Shown piece by piece: positions 41,787 through 53,459 of a stretch of 64,000 bases of DNA. The notes under the pieces were generated by a model. That model saw nothing but the letters and a program-made list of their open reading frames with translations, ran no database searches and was not told where the DNA came from. The translations under genes were made by a program, and so were the position numbers. Source of the stretch: Rhodococcoides kroppenstedtii (GTDB lineage Bacteria > Actinomycetota > Actinomycetes > Mycobacteriales > Mycobacteriaceae); NCBI RefSeq assembly GCF_900111805.1, contig NZ_FOJN01000005.1, positions 1 through 64,000 on the forward strand. Direction: 5' to 3'. Numbering within the stretch: the first letter of the stretch is position 1; the number at the start of each line of letters is the position of its first letter.

Positions 41787-41976
41787 CTTCGGAACCACCG
41801 CTTTCTGCCCGGGACACCGCGCGCCGGATGCCCTGTGTGCACTGCTGACCTCCCCCACTATGGCAGGTGTCACCGACAGACGACCGGTAGCGGTGACGAC
41901 GGGCGGCCCGGGTGCTCTGCGAAACGCCGTCGGCCTACTCCCCCGCTGGAGCCACGGGGTTCGTGCGTGCGTGTCA

Positions 41977-42020
41977 TGGACCGTGTCGGTGGGTGCCGGT
42001 ACACTCGAACATACGAGCGA
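41977..42020 (+). promoter_or_regulatory. Candidate promoter with LexA/SOS-box-like site before the HNH gene
   Basis: TGGACC (41977-41982) and TACACT (42000-42005) are spaced by 17 bases like -35/-10 elements. TCGAACATACGAGCGA at 42005-42020 keeps the full left half of the mycobacterial SOS box (TCGAAC-N4-GTTCGA) and four of six bases of the right half. Some M. tuberculosis 13E12-family genes are LexA-regulated, so this is plausible but degenerate. Confidence 0.4.
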
Positions 42021-42036
42021 CTGGGGGGTCGAAGGC

Positions 42037-43944
42037 ATGGTCGGTGTGCAGGTGGGGGCAGGTGCGACGGGCACCGTTCCGTGGGCTGCGCTCGACCACG
42101 CTGCGCTCGGTCTTCCCGCCACCACCGACCTCCCCTCCGCCCGGGCGCTGGACACTCTGGTCCACGCTGCCGCCGGCGTCGCCTACCTGAAGTGGTTCGA
42201 ATACCGACTCGCCGCCGCCATGCACGCCGAACTGGTCGAGCCGTTCGAGGACGAGGACCGACGCGAGCTCGATGCGTTCACCCGCTGCGCCGCCACCATC
42301 GCCACCACCCTGTCGATCACCCAGGGGGCCGCCCGCACCTTGCTCACCGACGCCGTCGCGTTGCGGGACCGGCTCCCTCTCGTGGCGGAATGCCTGCGGG
42401 ACGGTGTCGTCACCCCGCACCACATCCGCACCATCGTCTCCCGCACCGAACTGATCGACGGGCAGTGCTACGCCGCCCTGGTCGACGCCGACATCGCCCG
42501 CGCCCTCCGCAGACCCGGGTCGTGGTCGCCGGCGCGGATGGAGGTAATGGTCGACAAGATGGTGCACCGCCGTGATCCCGACGCCGTCCGCGAACGCCGA
42601 GACGCCGCGAAGCAGAATCGGGAGTTCACCGTCGAGACCGGCCGCGACGGCATGGCCACCGCCATGGACACCCGGTCGGCCGAAGACGTCGCCGCTCTCG
42701 CCGAGGCTGTGCGGCGACTGGCGGAGCAGGTGTGCCCGAAGGACACCCGCTCCAAGGCGGCGCGCGCGTCCGATGCGCACTACGCGTTGGTCACCCAGAC
42801 GGAGTTCGGGTGTGACTGCGACCGCCCCATCACCGACTGCCGCTACAAGAACATCGACCTGGAGAAGTTCGCGGCGACCGCGCCGCGAATCGTGATCCAC
42901 CTCGTCACCGACACCACCACCCTCGACGGCCCCGTCCCGGCGCCGGAGGCCGAGCGAGTCTGCCGGTCGACCCAGCACCCAGCGCGACCGGACATGGGCC
43001 ACTCGGATGTACCGCTGCGGCCCGGCGCCGATCCCACCGCGAACGCGGCCGGAGCCGAGACGATCGCACCGAAACCGGTTACGACGGATCCGGTTACGGC
43101 GGAACCGGATACTACGGAAACGGTTGCTACGGAAACGGTTGCTACGGAAACGGTTGCTACGAAAACGGTTGCGGCGAAACCGGAGTTCTCGGACCGGCCG
43201 AACGTCACCGCGGACGCCGATCGGATCGATACCGCCGGAGCCGGTGACAACTCACGGAGGTGCGAGGAGCCCGTCGGCCTCGACACCGTCGACGGCGTCG
43301 GATTCCTCCCCGGCATCGGCATAATCTCCGGCGGCCACGTCCGCGACCTCGCCGCCGACCCCCGCACCGTCATCCGACCATTGGGCGACGGCACCGACAC
43401 CCCACTGCCGGCGACGCAACCGTCGAACCCCTACCGGCCTTCCGCCGCCCTCGACGCGTACATCCGTGCCCGGGATTTGTTCTGCACCTGGCCCGGCTGC
43501 AACCGACCCGCGTGGGACGGCGACCTCGACCACATCACCGAATACGACCACACCCACCCCGAGCGGGGCGGGCGTACCGACGCGACCGGACTCGGCGCCA
43601 AATGCCGCTTCCACCACCTACTGAAAACGTTCGGGGACTTCGTCGACGACCAGTACCCCGACCCGGCCGACCCGAGCCGGCTGATCCGCACCATCACCAT
43701 CCCCGACGGGCGCACCGTCCTCGGACCGGCGTTCACCGGCCACGACGTCCACCCCGGACTGGACGCCATCGTCTTCGGCAACCCGCCGACCCCGCGCAAG
43801 CCGCCCCCGAAACCCACCGAGCGCCAACGACCTGCCCCACGCACCGAACAGAAACACGCCCGCCGCCGACAGGAACGTAACCGCAACCGAATCCGCAACG
43901 CCCCGAAGCGTCACCCACCCGATGACACCCCGCCCCCGTTCTGA
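42037..43944 (+). CDS. DUF222/HNH endonuclease domain protein (13E12 repeat family)
   Basis: This 635-residue protein has an N-terminal DUF222 helical domain (HAAAGVAYLKWFEYRLAAAMHAELVEPFED...GVVTPHHIRTIVSRTE). A Thr/Val-rich linker with 15-bp repeats follows, then a C-terminal HNH nuclease motif: FCTWPGCNRPAWDGDLDHITEYDH...CRFHHLLKTFGDF. These multi-copy actinobacterial proteins (mycobacterial 13E12 family) are thought to be mobile or DNA-damage-linked nucleases; their roles are unproven. ATG 42037 follows GGGGGTCGAAGG as ribosome site. A very basic tail ends the protein. Insertion between moxR and the NlpC gene breaks the mycobacterial order there. Confidence 0.88.
   Translation: MVGVQVGAGATGTVPWAALDHAALGLPATTDLPSARALDTLVHAAAGVAYLKWFEYRLAAAMHAELVEPFEDEDRRELDAFTRCAATIATTLSITQGAARTLLTDAVALRDRLPLVAECLRDGVVTPHHIRTIVSRTELIDGQCYAALVDADIARALRRPGSWSPARMEVMVDKMVHRRDPDAVRERRDAAKQNREFTVETGRDGMATAMDTRSAEDVAALAEAVRRLAEQVCPKDTRSKAARASDAHYALVTQTEFGCDCDRPITDCRYKNIDLEKFAATAPRIVIHLVTDTTTLDGPVPAPEAERVCRSTQHPARPDMGHSDVPLRPGADPTANAAGAETIAPKPVTTDPVTAEPDTTETVATETVATETVATKTVAAKPEFSDRPNVTADADRIDTAGAGDNSRRCEEPVGLDTVDGVGFLPGIGIISGGHVRDLAADPRTVIRPLGDGTDTPLPATQPSNPYRPSAALDAYIRARDLFCTWPGCNRPAWDGDLDHITEYDHTHPERGGRTDATGLGAKCRFHHLLKTFGDFVDDQYPDPADPSRLIRTITIPDGRTVLGPAFTGHDVHPGLDAIVFGNPPTPRKPPPKPTERQRPAPRTEQKHARRRQERNRNRIRNAPKRHPPDDTPPPF
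43069..43183 (+). repeat. 15-bp repeats in the HNH protein linker
   Basis: Units of ACGGAAACGGTTGCT start at 43114, 43129 and 43144, with a variant at 43159 and more diverged units upstream. They encode a TETVA pentapeptide series (TVATE, TVATK). The reading frame is preserved. Confidence 0.8.
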
Positions 43945-43963
43945 CGGGAAGGGTCGGCGTGGG

Positions 43964-45553
43964 TCACTCCACCATGCGCACGGCGTACGGCGTCATGCCG
44001 CTCCACCGCACCGGTGACACCTTCACCACGTCGCCCGACTGCGGCGCCTCGAGCATGGTGCCGTCACCGAGGTACAGCGCCACGTGCTGCGATGCGCCCG
44101 GACCCCAGAACAGCATGTCGCCGCGCTTCATCTGCGACGACGGAACCTGCTTGCCCGCGGTGTACTGATAGCCGGTGTAGTGCGGAAGGGAGATGCCCAG
44201 GCCGCCGAAGGCGTACATCATCAACCCGGAGCAGTCGAAGCCCACCTTGTTGTAGTCGCCGTAGCTGTCCGCGACACCGCCGTCACGAATGCCCTTGGTG
44301 GGTCCGTTCTCGTTACCCCCACCCCACGAGTACGGCGTCCCCAGCACCGACATGCCGCGGTCGATCACCAACTCGATCGCCGCACTGCCGGTCACCGCGG
44401 GCTTGCCGACACTCGGCTTGCTCGGCGTGGTCGTGCCCCCGCTCGACGTGCCCGAGCCCGACGTCCCCGAGCCACCCGAGGTCCCCGAGCCACCCGAGGT
44501 CCCCGAGCCACCCGACGTACTCGTGCCGGACCCGGAGGACGTCCCGGCCTCCGGTCGGGTCGCCCCGACGAGGTCGGTGTGGTCGGGGGCGGCCGCAGCC
44601 GCCGCCGCTGCGCGGTCGGCTGCGGCCTGATCGGCGGCGACCCGTGCTGCGGCTGCTGCGGCCGCCTGTTCGGCCTGCCGAGCGGCCTCGGCCGCGGCGG
44701 CTTCCTCTGCTTGGCGCTGGGCGTCCCACCGGGTGTACGCGTCACGCTGACCTTCGAGGCCTGCGGCGCCGGCACGGGCGGATTCCAGCTCGGCGGCGGC
44801 CGCGTCGCGGTTGGCCTCGACGGCCGCCTTGCGTGCGGACTGGTCCTGCTGCGCGGCGACCGCAGCGGCGATGGCCTGTTCCGCCTCGGCCTTCTTCGCG
44901 TCGGCGGCGGCGGAAGCGCGGTCCGCCTCGAGCTTGCTCGCTCGGGCGGCCGAGTCCCGGTTGGCCTGTTCGGTGCGGGCGCGCTGGAGGCCGTCGAGCA
45001 CGGCGTTCTGCTTCGCGGAGAGCAACCGCAGCAGCTGGGCGCGGTCGAGCACGTCCTGCGGCCCGTCGGCGTCCAGAAGGGACGATGCGCCGGCAGCTCC
45101 GGTGCCGCGGATGTAGTCGGTGACGGCGGCACTGTCGAACTTGCGCTGCGCATCCGTGATGACCTGGCCGGCGTCCTGGAGCGCGCGTTGCGCCAGGGTC
45201 ACCGCGGCGGCCGCGGCGTCGGCCGCGGAGCGCGCGTTCTGGAGGTCGACGAGGGCCTTGTTGACGTCCTCGCGCTTGACGGCGACGGCGGCGTCGAGCG
45301 CAGCGAGTTGCTGGTTCGCGGCGGCGACGCGGTCGATGAGGTCGCTGACGCGGGCGATGCCGTCGCCGACCCGTGCCTGCGCGCCGGCGATGTCGGCGTC
45401 CGACGGATTGGGGGGTGGGGGCGGGACGGCCGAGGCGAGGGGCGGGTTGACTGCCGTCGCGACGGAGAGTGCCAGCAGGACCGCGACACCGATCGACCGA
45501 CGCCGGGCACGGCCCGCAGCGCTCCGTCGACCCCTCAGGCCGGTTCGACTCAC
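43964..45553 (-). CDS. NlpC/P60 family peptidoglycan hydrolase (RipA-like)
   Basis: This 529-residue secreted protein has an Arg-rich signal peptide (RRSIGVAVLLALSVATAVNPPLASAV) and a long Ala-rich coiled coil (about 50-330). A Gly/Ser/Thr linker of six-residue repeats follows, then a C-terminal NlpC/P60 domain with catalytic Cys in GFDCSGLMMYAFGG and His in SQHVALYLGDG. It cleaves peptide stems in the wall, probably at the septum, like mycobacterial RipA (Rv1477). Only one such gene lies here, whereas M. tuberculosis has ripA and ripB in tandem. GTG 45553 is selected because it gives a proper signal peptide. Confidence 0.9.
   Translation of the reverse strand: MSRTGLRGRRSAAGRARRRSIGVAVLLALSVATAVNPPLASAVPPPPPNPSDADIAGAQARVGDGIARVSDLIDRVAAANQQLAALDAAVAVKREDVNKALVDLQNARSAADAAAAAVTLAQRALQDAGQVITDAQRKFDSAAVTDYIRGTGAAGASSLLDADGPQDVLDRAQLLRLLSAKQNAVLDGLQRARTEQANRDSAARASKLEADRASAAADAKKAEAEQAIAAAVAAQQDQSARKAAVEANRDAAAAELESARAGAAGLEGQRDAYTRWDAQRQAEEAAAAEAARQAEQAAAAAAARVAADQAAADRAAAAAAAAPDHTDLVGATRPEAGTSSGSGTSTSGGSGTSGGSGTSGGSGTSGSGTSSGGTTTPSKPSVGKPAVTGSAAIELVIDRGMSVLGTPYSWGGGNENGPTKGIRDGGVADSYGDYNKVGFDCSGLMMYAFGGLGISLPHYTGYQYTAGKQVPSSQMKRGDMLFWGPGASQHVALYLGDGTMLEAPQSGDVVKVSPVRWSGMTPYAVRMVE
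44463..44516 (-). repeat. 18-bp repeats encoding the NlpC linker
   Basis: Three near-identical 18-base units (plus strand GTCCCCGAGCCACCCGAG) encode GGSGTS hexapeptides between the coiled coil and the catalytic domain. Confidence 0.75.
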
Positions 45554-45865
45554 CTGTGTCTCCCTCGTGTCCCCACCGCGCTGGTGTCGGCCGCGCGTGT
45601 CACCCCGCAGCGCCGAGGGAAGGCACGACGCAGCACGGATACGACGGATCGACACCGATCGTCACGCCCGACACGCACGACCCGGAGACCACGAACGCCC
45701 CTCTGCGACACTTCTTCCCCAAGCAGTGCCACGAGAACCGTACGACACTCTGACCGCTGAGGGAACTCCAGTCACAAATGACACAGTTGTCGTTCGACAT
45801 CGGCATCTGCGCTGATCAGGTGGTTGTCCGGAAATGGCCGGACAAAATTTCTTCGGGAGATTTCC
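45554..45865. other. 312-bp gap upstream of the NlpC gene
   Basis: No protein-coding gene is supported here. The part near 45866 holds an 8-bp hairpin (45824-45845). The rest is the 5' region of the NlpC gene and should contain its promoter. I compared it by eye with the c-di-AMP riboswitch consensus, which sits before some actinobacterial wall-hydrolase genes, and saw no match. Confidence 0.5.
45824..45845. terminator. Hairpin behind the Rv1476-like gene
   Basis: TTGTCCGG pairs with CCGGACAA (8 bp, loop AAATGG), about 20 bases past the stop of the minus-strand gene. AATTT follows on the plus strand only, so terminator strength in the needed direction is doubtful. Confidence 0.45.
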
Positions 45866-46489
45866 CTAGTCGTTCGCCCGCACGGCGTCCGTGGTGGTGA
45901 CATGCCTCGAGTCGGCCGTATCCGACACTGCGGTCGTTCCCGCGGCACCGGGCATGTCGGCGTCCTGTGCGGATCCGTCCTGCCGTGCCCGGAACCGGCG
46001 TGCGTTGGCCCACCCCGTGGCACCCAGGACCAGCGCGACCAGGGCCACGAGGGCGAGCGTCAGCCCGGTCCAGGACGGACCCGGCGCGACCACGACGTCG
46101 AGGAACTGGTTCGCCGACAGGACGGGGTCGGACGTGTAGGCACTGTCCTGGCCTGCTTCCAGCGTCACGCGGTCGATGCTGTCGCTGAACGTGCCCACCT
46201 GGCCGGGACCGAGCACCAGGACGGTGCCCCCGTCGGCGGCGCCCACTTCGGTGGCCAGATCCCGCAGGTGCGAGTCGAGCCGGGCCGGCTCCTCGAGCAC
46301 CACCACGTTCAGGGTGATGCCCTCGTCCTGCGCCCGTGCCACGACGGACTCGAGGCCGGGGACCAACTCGGCCGGCGCCGAAACGCCGTCGTCGGCGACG
46401 TCGGCCAGGGTCGACGGAACGTCCACGAACGGCGGAATCTCCGCCGCCACGGGGGCAGCGTGAACCGGGACGGAATGTGAGAGCGACAT
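45866..46489 (-). CDS. Membrane protein of the Rv1476 family
   Basis: In this 207-residue protein the first 140 residues form an alpha/beta domain (DEGITLNVVVLEEPARLDSHLRDLATEVG; GTVLVLGPGQVGTFSD). One membrane helix (GLTLALVALVALVLGATGWANARRF) and a short acidic tail follow. The topology resembles TPM-type proteins without the full family signature. As Rv1476 in M. tuberculosis, it lies between aconitase and the wall hydrolase and is divergent from acn. The function is unknown. Confidence 0.8.
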   Translation of the reverse strand: MSLSHSVPVHAAPVAAEIPPFVDVPSTLADVADDGVSAPAELVPGLESVVARAQDEGITLNVVVLEEPARLDSHLRDLATEVGAADGGTVLVLGPGQVGTFSDSIDRVTLEAGQDSAYTSDPVLSANQFLDVVVAPGPSWTGLTLALVALVALVLGATGWANARRFRARQDGSAQDADMPGAAGTTAVSDTADSRHVTTTDAVRAND

Positions 46490-46612
46490 CGCGCCTGAAC
46501 CCTACGGCACGGTCGGCTCCCGGACCCCGCTCGTTGCACCTGTGTCGCCGGTGGAGAACGATGAGGGCCGTACGCCGGTCCACGGCGCGCCGACCGGACA
46601 CGGTTCGCGCCT

Positions 46613-49572
<2,960 letters not shown>

Positions 49573-49618
49573 GTCCGACCAGGATATCGACCGGTCCGTA
49601 GCCGGACACCCCACGCGG

Positions 49619-49651
49619 AACGCGCACGATCGCTCGGCGGTCGTGCGCGTT
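49619..49651 (+). terminator. 11-bp hairpin after acn
   Basis: AACGCGCACGA pairs perfectly with TCGTGCGCGTT around an 11-base loop, 47 bases past the acn stop and 37 before the TetR gene. There is no T-run, but this is the strongest inverted repeat nearby and may limit read-through into the regulator gene. Confidence 0.6.
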
Positions 49652-49687
49652 CTGCGATGGTGCCCCGAGAAGAACAGGAGACGGAAA

Positions 49688-50257
49688 GTGCCGAAGGTCA
49701 GCGAGGACCACCTCGCCGCTCGTCGCGGTCAGATCCTCGACGGTGCCCGGCGCTGTTTCGCCGCGTACGGCTACGAGGGCGCCACCGTCCGTCGGCTCGA
49801 GGAGGCCACCGGGCTGTCCCGCGGCGCGATCTTCCACCATTTCAAGGACAAGGACGGGCTCTTCCTCGCCCTCGCGCGGGACGACGCCCACCGTATGGCC
49901 GACGTCGCCGCGGACCAGGGCCTCGTACAGGTCATGCGGGACATGCTGGCCGCACCCGAGGACTTCGACTGGCTCGGCACGCGTCTCGAGATCGCGCGCC
50001 GCCTCAAGACCGACGCCGAGTTCCGGGCCGGATGGACGGAACGCTCGGTGGAACTGCGTGGGGCCGTGCTCGCGCGCCTCGAGCGTCAGCGGTCCGCGGG
50101 CCGACTGCGTGACGACGTGCCCACCACGGTCCTGCTGAGCTTTCTCGACCTGGTCATGGACGGGTTGGTGACCCGCCTGGCCTCCGGGCAGGACACCGAC
50201 GACCTGTCCGCCGTCCTCGACCTGGTCGAGGAATCCGTCCGACGGGAGCGCGCATGA
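49688..50257 (+). CDS. acnR: TetR/AcrR family regulator, AcnR-type aconitase repressor
   Basis: This 189-residue protein has the N-terminal TetR DNA-binding domain (GQILDGARRCFAAYGYEGATVRRLEEATGLSRGAIFHHFKDKDGLF), a helical ligand domain and an acidic end. In C. glutamicum, AcnR encoded after acn represses it; the operator matching that motif lies before acn here. GTG 49688 follows CAGGAGACGGAAA as ribosome site. The stop overlaps the thiolase-like start (ATGA). Confidence 0.9.
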   Translation: MPKVSEDHLAARRGQILDGARRCFAAYGYEGATVRRLEEATGLSRGAIFHHFKDKDGLFLALARDDAHRMADVAADQGLVQVMRDMLAAPEDFDWLGTRLEIARRLKTDAEFRAGWTERSVELRGAVLARLERQRSAGRLRDDVPTTVLLSFLDLVMDGLVTRLASGQDTDDLSAVLDLVEESVRRERA

Positions 50258-51741
50258 CCGGGATCGATCCACGCCGACTGCCGGTGATCGTCGGCGTCGC
50301 CGACCTCTCCCGCGGCTCGGCGACCCGGCCGCCGACACCGGCGGAACCGCTCGATCTCGTCGACGACGCCGTCCAGCGTGCGCTGAGAGACACCGGCGCC
50401 TCGGGACTGGCGGACGCAGTGACGCGGGTGGACGCCGTCCGGACGACCAGTTGGCGGTACGACGATCTGCCCGGCCTGCTCGCCCGTCGTCACGGGTGGA
50501 CCCTGCGGACGTCGTTCACGACGACGGTCGGCGGACACTGGCCGGTGGCGTTGCTGAACGCCGTCGCCGACGGGATCGCCGACGGATCCGACGACGTGGC
50601 TCTCGTGGTCGGCGGCGAGGCGCAGGCGTCGCTGCGGGGGCTGGGCAAGGCCGGTCGGGATCCGGTGGACGCCGGGTGGACCGCGGAACCCGGCGGACCG
50701 CCCGCCTTCGACCCGGAGGACCTCGGCAGCGCAGCCATGCAGCGCGCGGGCATCCTCGCTCCGGTCCAGATCTACCCGCTGTTCGAGAACGCCCGTGCGC
50801 ACGCCCTCGGTCTCACCGCCGAGCGTGCTCGCGCAGAGTCGGCCGAACTGTACGCGCGGTTCTCCGCGGTGTCCGCGGACCACCCCGCGGCCTGGAACCC
50901 GGGTGCCCGCACCGCCGACGAGATCGCCTCCGTCGCAGCGGACAACCGGGCCGTCTCCGACGCCTATCCGCTGTCGATGAACGCCATGCCCTTCGTCGAC
51001 CAGGCCGCGGCCGTGGTGGTGTGCTCGCTGCAGACCGCGCGTGAGAAGGGCGTTCCCGAGGATCGCGTCGTTCACGTGTGGGGTGGTGCGGGCGCCGCCG
51101 ACACCCCGGACGTGGTGCGGCGCAGCAGTTTCGAGCACTCCCCCGCTCTCGCCTCCGTGATGGAGCGCCTGGGCGTCGCGGGTCCGCCGGCCCTCGTCGA
51201 TGCCTACAGCTGCTTCCCGATCGTTCCCAAACTGCTGCTGGCAGAGCTGCAGTCGATCGGCGCGGCCGAGGACCTGCTGCCCACGCTGCTGGGCGGCCAC
51301 TCGTTCTTCGGGGGTCCCCTGTCGAGCTACAGCCTCCACGGCATCGCCGAGGCGGTACGCCGGCTCCGCCGCGATCGCACCGCCGGCCCGGCTCTGGTCC
51401 ACGCCAACGGTGGGTACCTGACGCACCAGCACGTCGTCCTGCTCGGCGCGGAACCGCGCCCCGAAGGACGGGTGGGTGACAGCGACGTCGTCACGATCGC
51501 ACCGGGAGCGGCGGATGTCGTCACCGATCACCGCGGACCGGTCAGGGTCCTCACCGCGGCCACCACCTACGGACGGGACGGCACTCCCGACGCGACCCTG
51601 CTGATCGCCGAGACCGCGGACGGCCGCCGCGTCGCCGGACGCACGACGGCGTCCGGCGCGTGGCCCGATGCGCTCCCGCTGGTCGGGCGCACGATCGAGG
51701 TGACCGACGAGAACGGAGTGCTGGCTGTCAGGCCAGCGTGA
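50254..51741 (+). CDS. Acetyl-CoA acetyltransferase-like (thiolase superfamily) protein
   Basis: This 495-residue thiolase-fold protein (RLPVIVGVADLSRGSATRPPTPAEPLDLVDDAVQRAL; VALVVGGEAQASLRG; GPALVHANGGYLTHQHVVLLG) belongs to the long actinobacterial group. Where classical thiolases have the nucleophilic Cys (CASG), it reads TTVGGHWPVALLN, with no cysteine. VDAYSCFPIV later supplies a Cys, as in SCP-x-like relatives, and an OB-like C-terminal domain (PVRVLTAATTYGRDGTPDATLLIAET) is present. It may modify or hydrolyse acyl-CoA instead of running Claisen chemistry. It overlaps acnR at its start and the ABC-F gene tail to tail by 14 bp. Confidence 0.8.
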   Translation: MTGIDPRRLPVIVGVADLSRGSATRPPTPAEPLDLVDDAVQRALRDTGASGLADAVTRVDAVRTTSWRYDDLPGLLARRHGWTLRTSFTTTVGGHWPVALLNAVADGIADGSDDVALVVGGEAQASLRGLGKAGRDPVDAGWTAEPGGPPAFDPEDLGSAAMQRAGILAPVQIYPLFENARAHALGLTAERARAESAELYARFSAVSADHPAAWNPGARTADEIASVAADNRAVSDAYPLSMNAMPFVDQAAAVVVCSLQTAREKGVPEDRVVHVWGGAGAADTPDVVRRSSFEHSPALASVMERLGVAGPPALVDAYSCFPIVPKLLLAELQSIGAAEDLLPTLLGGHSFFGGPLSSYSLHGIAEAVRRLRRDRTAGPALVHANGGYLTHQHVVLLGAEPRPEGRVGDSDVVTIAPGAADVVTDHRGPVRVLTAATTYGRDGTPDATLLIAETADGRRVAGRTTASGAWPDALPLVGRTIEVTDENGVLAVRPA

Positions 51742-53359
51742 TGAGGTCCAGGTAGTCCTGCGACCAGTGGTCCTCGGTGCCGTCGGGCAGCAGGATCACG
51801 CGTTCGGGCGACAGCGCCTCGGCCGCTCCGGGATCATGCGTCACCAGCACCACCGCTCCCTTGTAGCTGCGCAGCGCCTCGAGGACCTGCTCGCGCGAGA
51901 TGGGGTCGAGGTTGTTGGTCGGCTCGTCGAGCAGCAACACGTTCGCGGCCGAGGACACCAGGCCGGCCAGCGCGAGACGGGTCTTCTCACCGCCGGACAG
52001 CGTGCCGGCCGGTTGCTCGAGCTGCGGCCCGGTGAACATGAACGCACCCAGCAGCGACCGGAGTTCCTGCTCGGGAGTGTCGGGCGCGGCATGGCGCACG
52101 TTCTCCCAGACCGAGGCCATGTCGTCGAGCGTGTCGTGCTCCTGCGCGAAGTAGCCGATGCGCAGACCGTGGCCCGGCTCGAGACCGCCCGAGTCGGACT
52201 TCTCCGTCCCCGCCAGGATGCGCAGCAGCGTGGTCTTGCCCGCGCCGTTGAGTCCGAGCACCACCACGCGCGATCCCCGGTCGATCGCCAGATCGACGCC
52301 GGTGAAGATCTCGAGCGAGCCGTAGACCTTGGTGAGGTTCGACGCCATGAGCGGTGTCTTGCCGCAGGGCGCCGGCTCGGGGAATCGGATGTGCGCCACC
52401 CGGTCCGACACGCGTTCCTCGTCGAGGTTCGCGAGCAGCTTGTCGGCACGCTTGACCATGTTCTGCGCCGCGACGGCCTTGGTGGCCTTGGCGCCCATCT
52501 TCGCCGCCTGCGCCCGCAGTGCCGATGCCTTCTTCTCCGCGTTGGCGCGCTCGCGGCGTCGTCGCTGCTCGTCGGTGGCGCGTGCGTCGAGGTACTTCTT
52601 CCACCCCATGTTGTAGACGTCGGCCTCGCCGCGGACGGCGTCGAGGAACCACACGCGGTTCACCACGTCCGCGAGCAACTCGACGTCGTGGCTGATGACG
52701 ATCAACCCGCCCTCGTGATTCTGCAGGAACCCGCGCAGCCAGGTGATGGAGTCCGCGTCGAGGTGGTTGGTCGGCTCGTCGAGCAGGAGGGTGGTGCCCG
52801 ACCGGCCGCCGCTGCCGTCGGAGGCGGCGAAGAGGATGCGGGCGAGCTCGACCCGGCGACGCTGACCGCCGGAGAGCGTGCGCAGCGGCTGAGCGAGAAT
52901 GCGGTCCGGCAGGCCCAGGCTGTTGGAGATGCGGGCGGCCTCGCTCTCGGCCTCGTACCCGCCGAGCGAGGCGAACCGCTCCTCGAGTTCCCCGTACTTC
53001 CGGACCGCCTTGTCCAGGCGTTCGTCGTCCGCGACCTCGGCCATCAGGGCCTGCTGCTTCTCCATCTTCCGGAGCAGCGAGTCGAGGCCACGCGCGGAGA
53101 GGACGCGATCCTTGGCCAGGACGTCGAGATCGCCCTCCTTGGGGTCCTGCGGGAGGTATCCCAGCTCGCCCGCGCGGGTGACGGACCCCGCGTAGGGCTC
53201 GCCCTCCCCCGCCAGGATGCGCAGCGTCGTCGTCTTGCCCGCGCCGTTGCGGCCCACCAGGCCGATCCGGTCGCCCGCCTGCACCCGCAGCGCGGGCCCC
53301 GGGGCGGAGAGAAGGGTGCGCACACCGGCACGAACCTCCAGGTCGGTGGCGGTGATCAC
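51728..53359 (-). CDS. ABC-F family ATP-binding cassette protein (Rv1473-like)
   Basis: This protein of about 543 residues has two ABC domains without membrane segments. Walker A motifs are GRNGAGKTT and GLNGAGKTT. Signatures LSGGQRRRVELARIL and LSGGEKTRLALAGL, and Walker B LLLDEPTNHLD and LLLDEPTNNLD, are all intact. The linker between them is basic and coiled. ABC-F proteins act on the ribosome as translation factors or give antibiotic resistance. GTG 53359 is preferred over TTG 53374. Confidence 0.93.
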   Translation of the reverse strand: MITATDLEVRAGVRTLLSAPGPALRVQAGDRIGLVGRNGAGKTTTLRILAGEGEPYAGSVTRAGELGYLPQDPKEGDLDVLAKDRVLSARGLDSLLRKMEKQQALMAEVADDERLDKAVRKYGELEERFASLGGYEAESEAARISNSLGLPDRILAQPLRTLSGGQRRRVELARILFAASDGSGGRSGTTLLLDEPTNHLDADSITWLRGFLQNHEGGLIVISHDVELLADVVNRVWFLDAVRGEADVYNMGWKKYLDARATDEQRRRRERANAEKKASALRAQAAKMGAKATKAVAAQNMVKRADKLLANLDEERVSDRVAHIRFPEPAPCGKTPLMASNLTKVYGSLEIFTGVDLAIDRGSRVVVLGLNGAGKTTLLRILAGTEKSDSGGLEPGHGLRIGYFAQEHDTLDDMASVWENVRHAAPDTPEQELRSLLGAFMFTGPQLEQPAGTLSGGEKTRLALAGLVSSAANVLLLDEPTNNLDPISREQVLEALRSYKGAVVLVTHDPGAAEALSPERVILLPDGTEDHWSQDYLDLITLA

Positions 53360-53459
53360 GGCACGAACTCCCAACGTCGACGGTGCGGCAAACCCTCATT
53401 CTATCCGCCGCGAACCAGTGAATTCACCGCCCGAGAGTGACTCCGCTAACGTCTGCGCC

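Noticed and set aside
45554..45823. c-di-AMP (ydaO-type) riboswitch before the NlpC hydrolase
   Set aside because: The conserved core elements of the consensus are not present on the minus strand.
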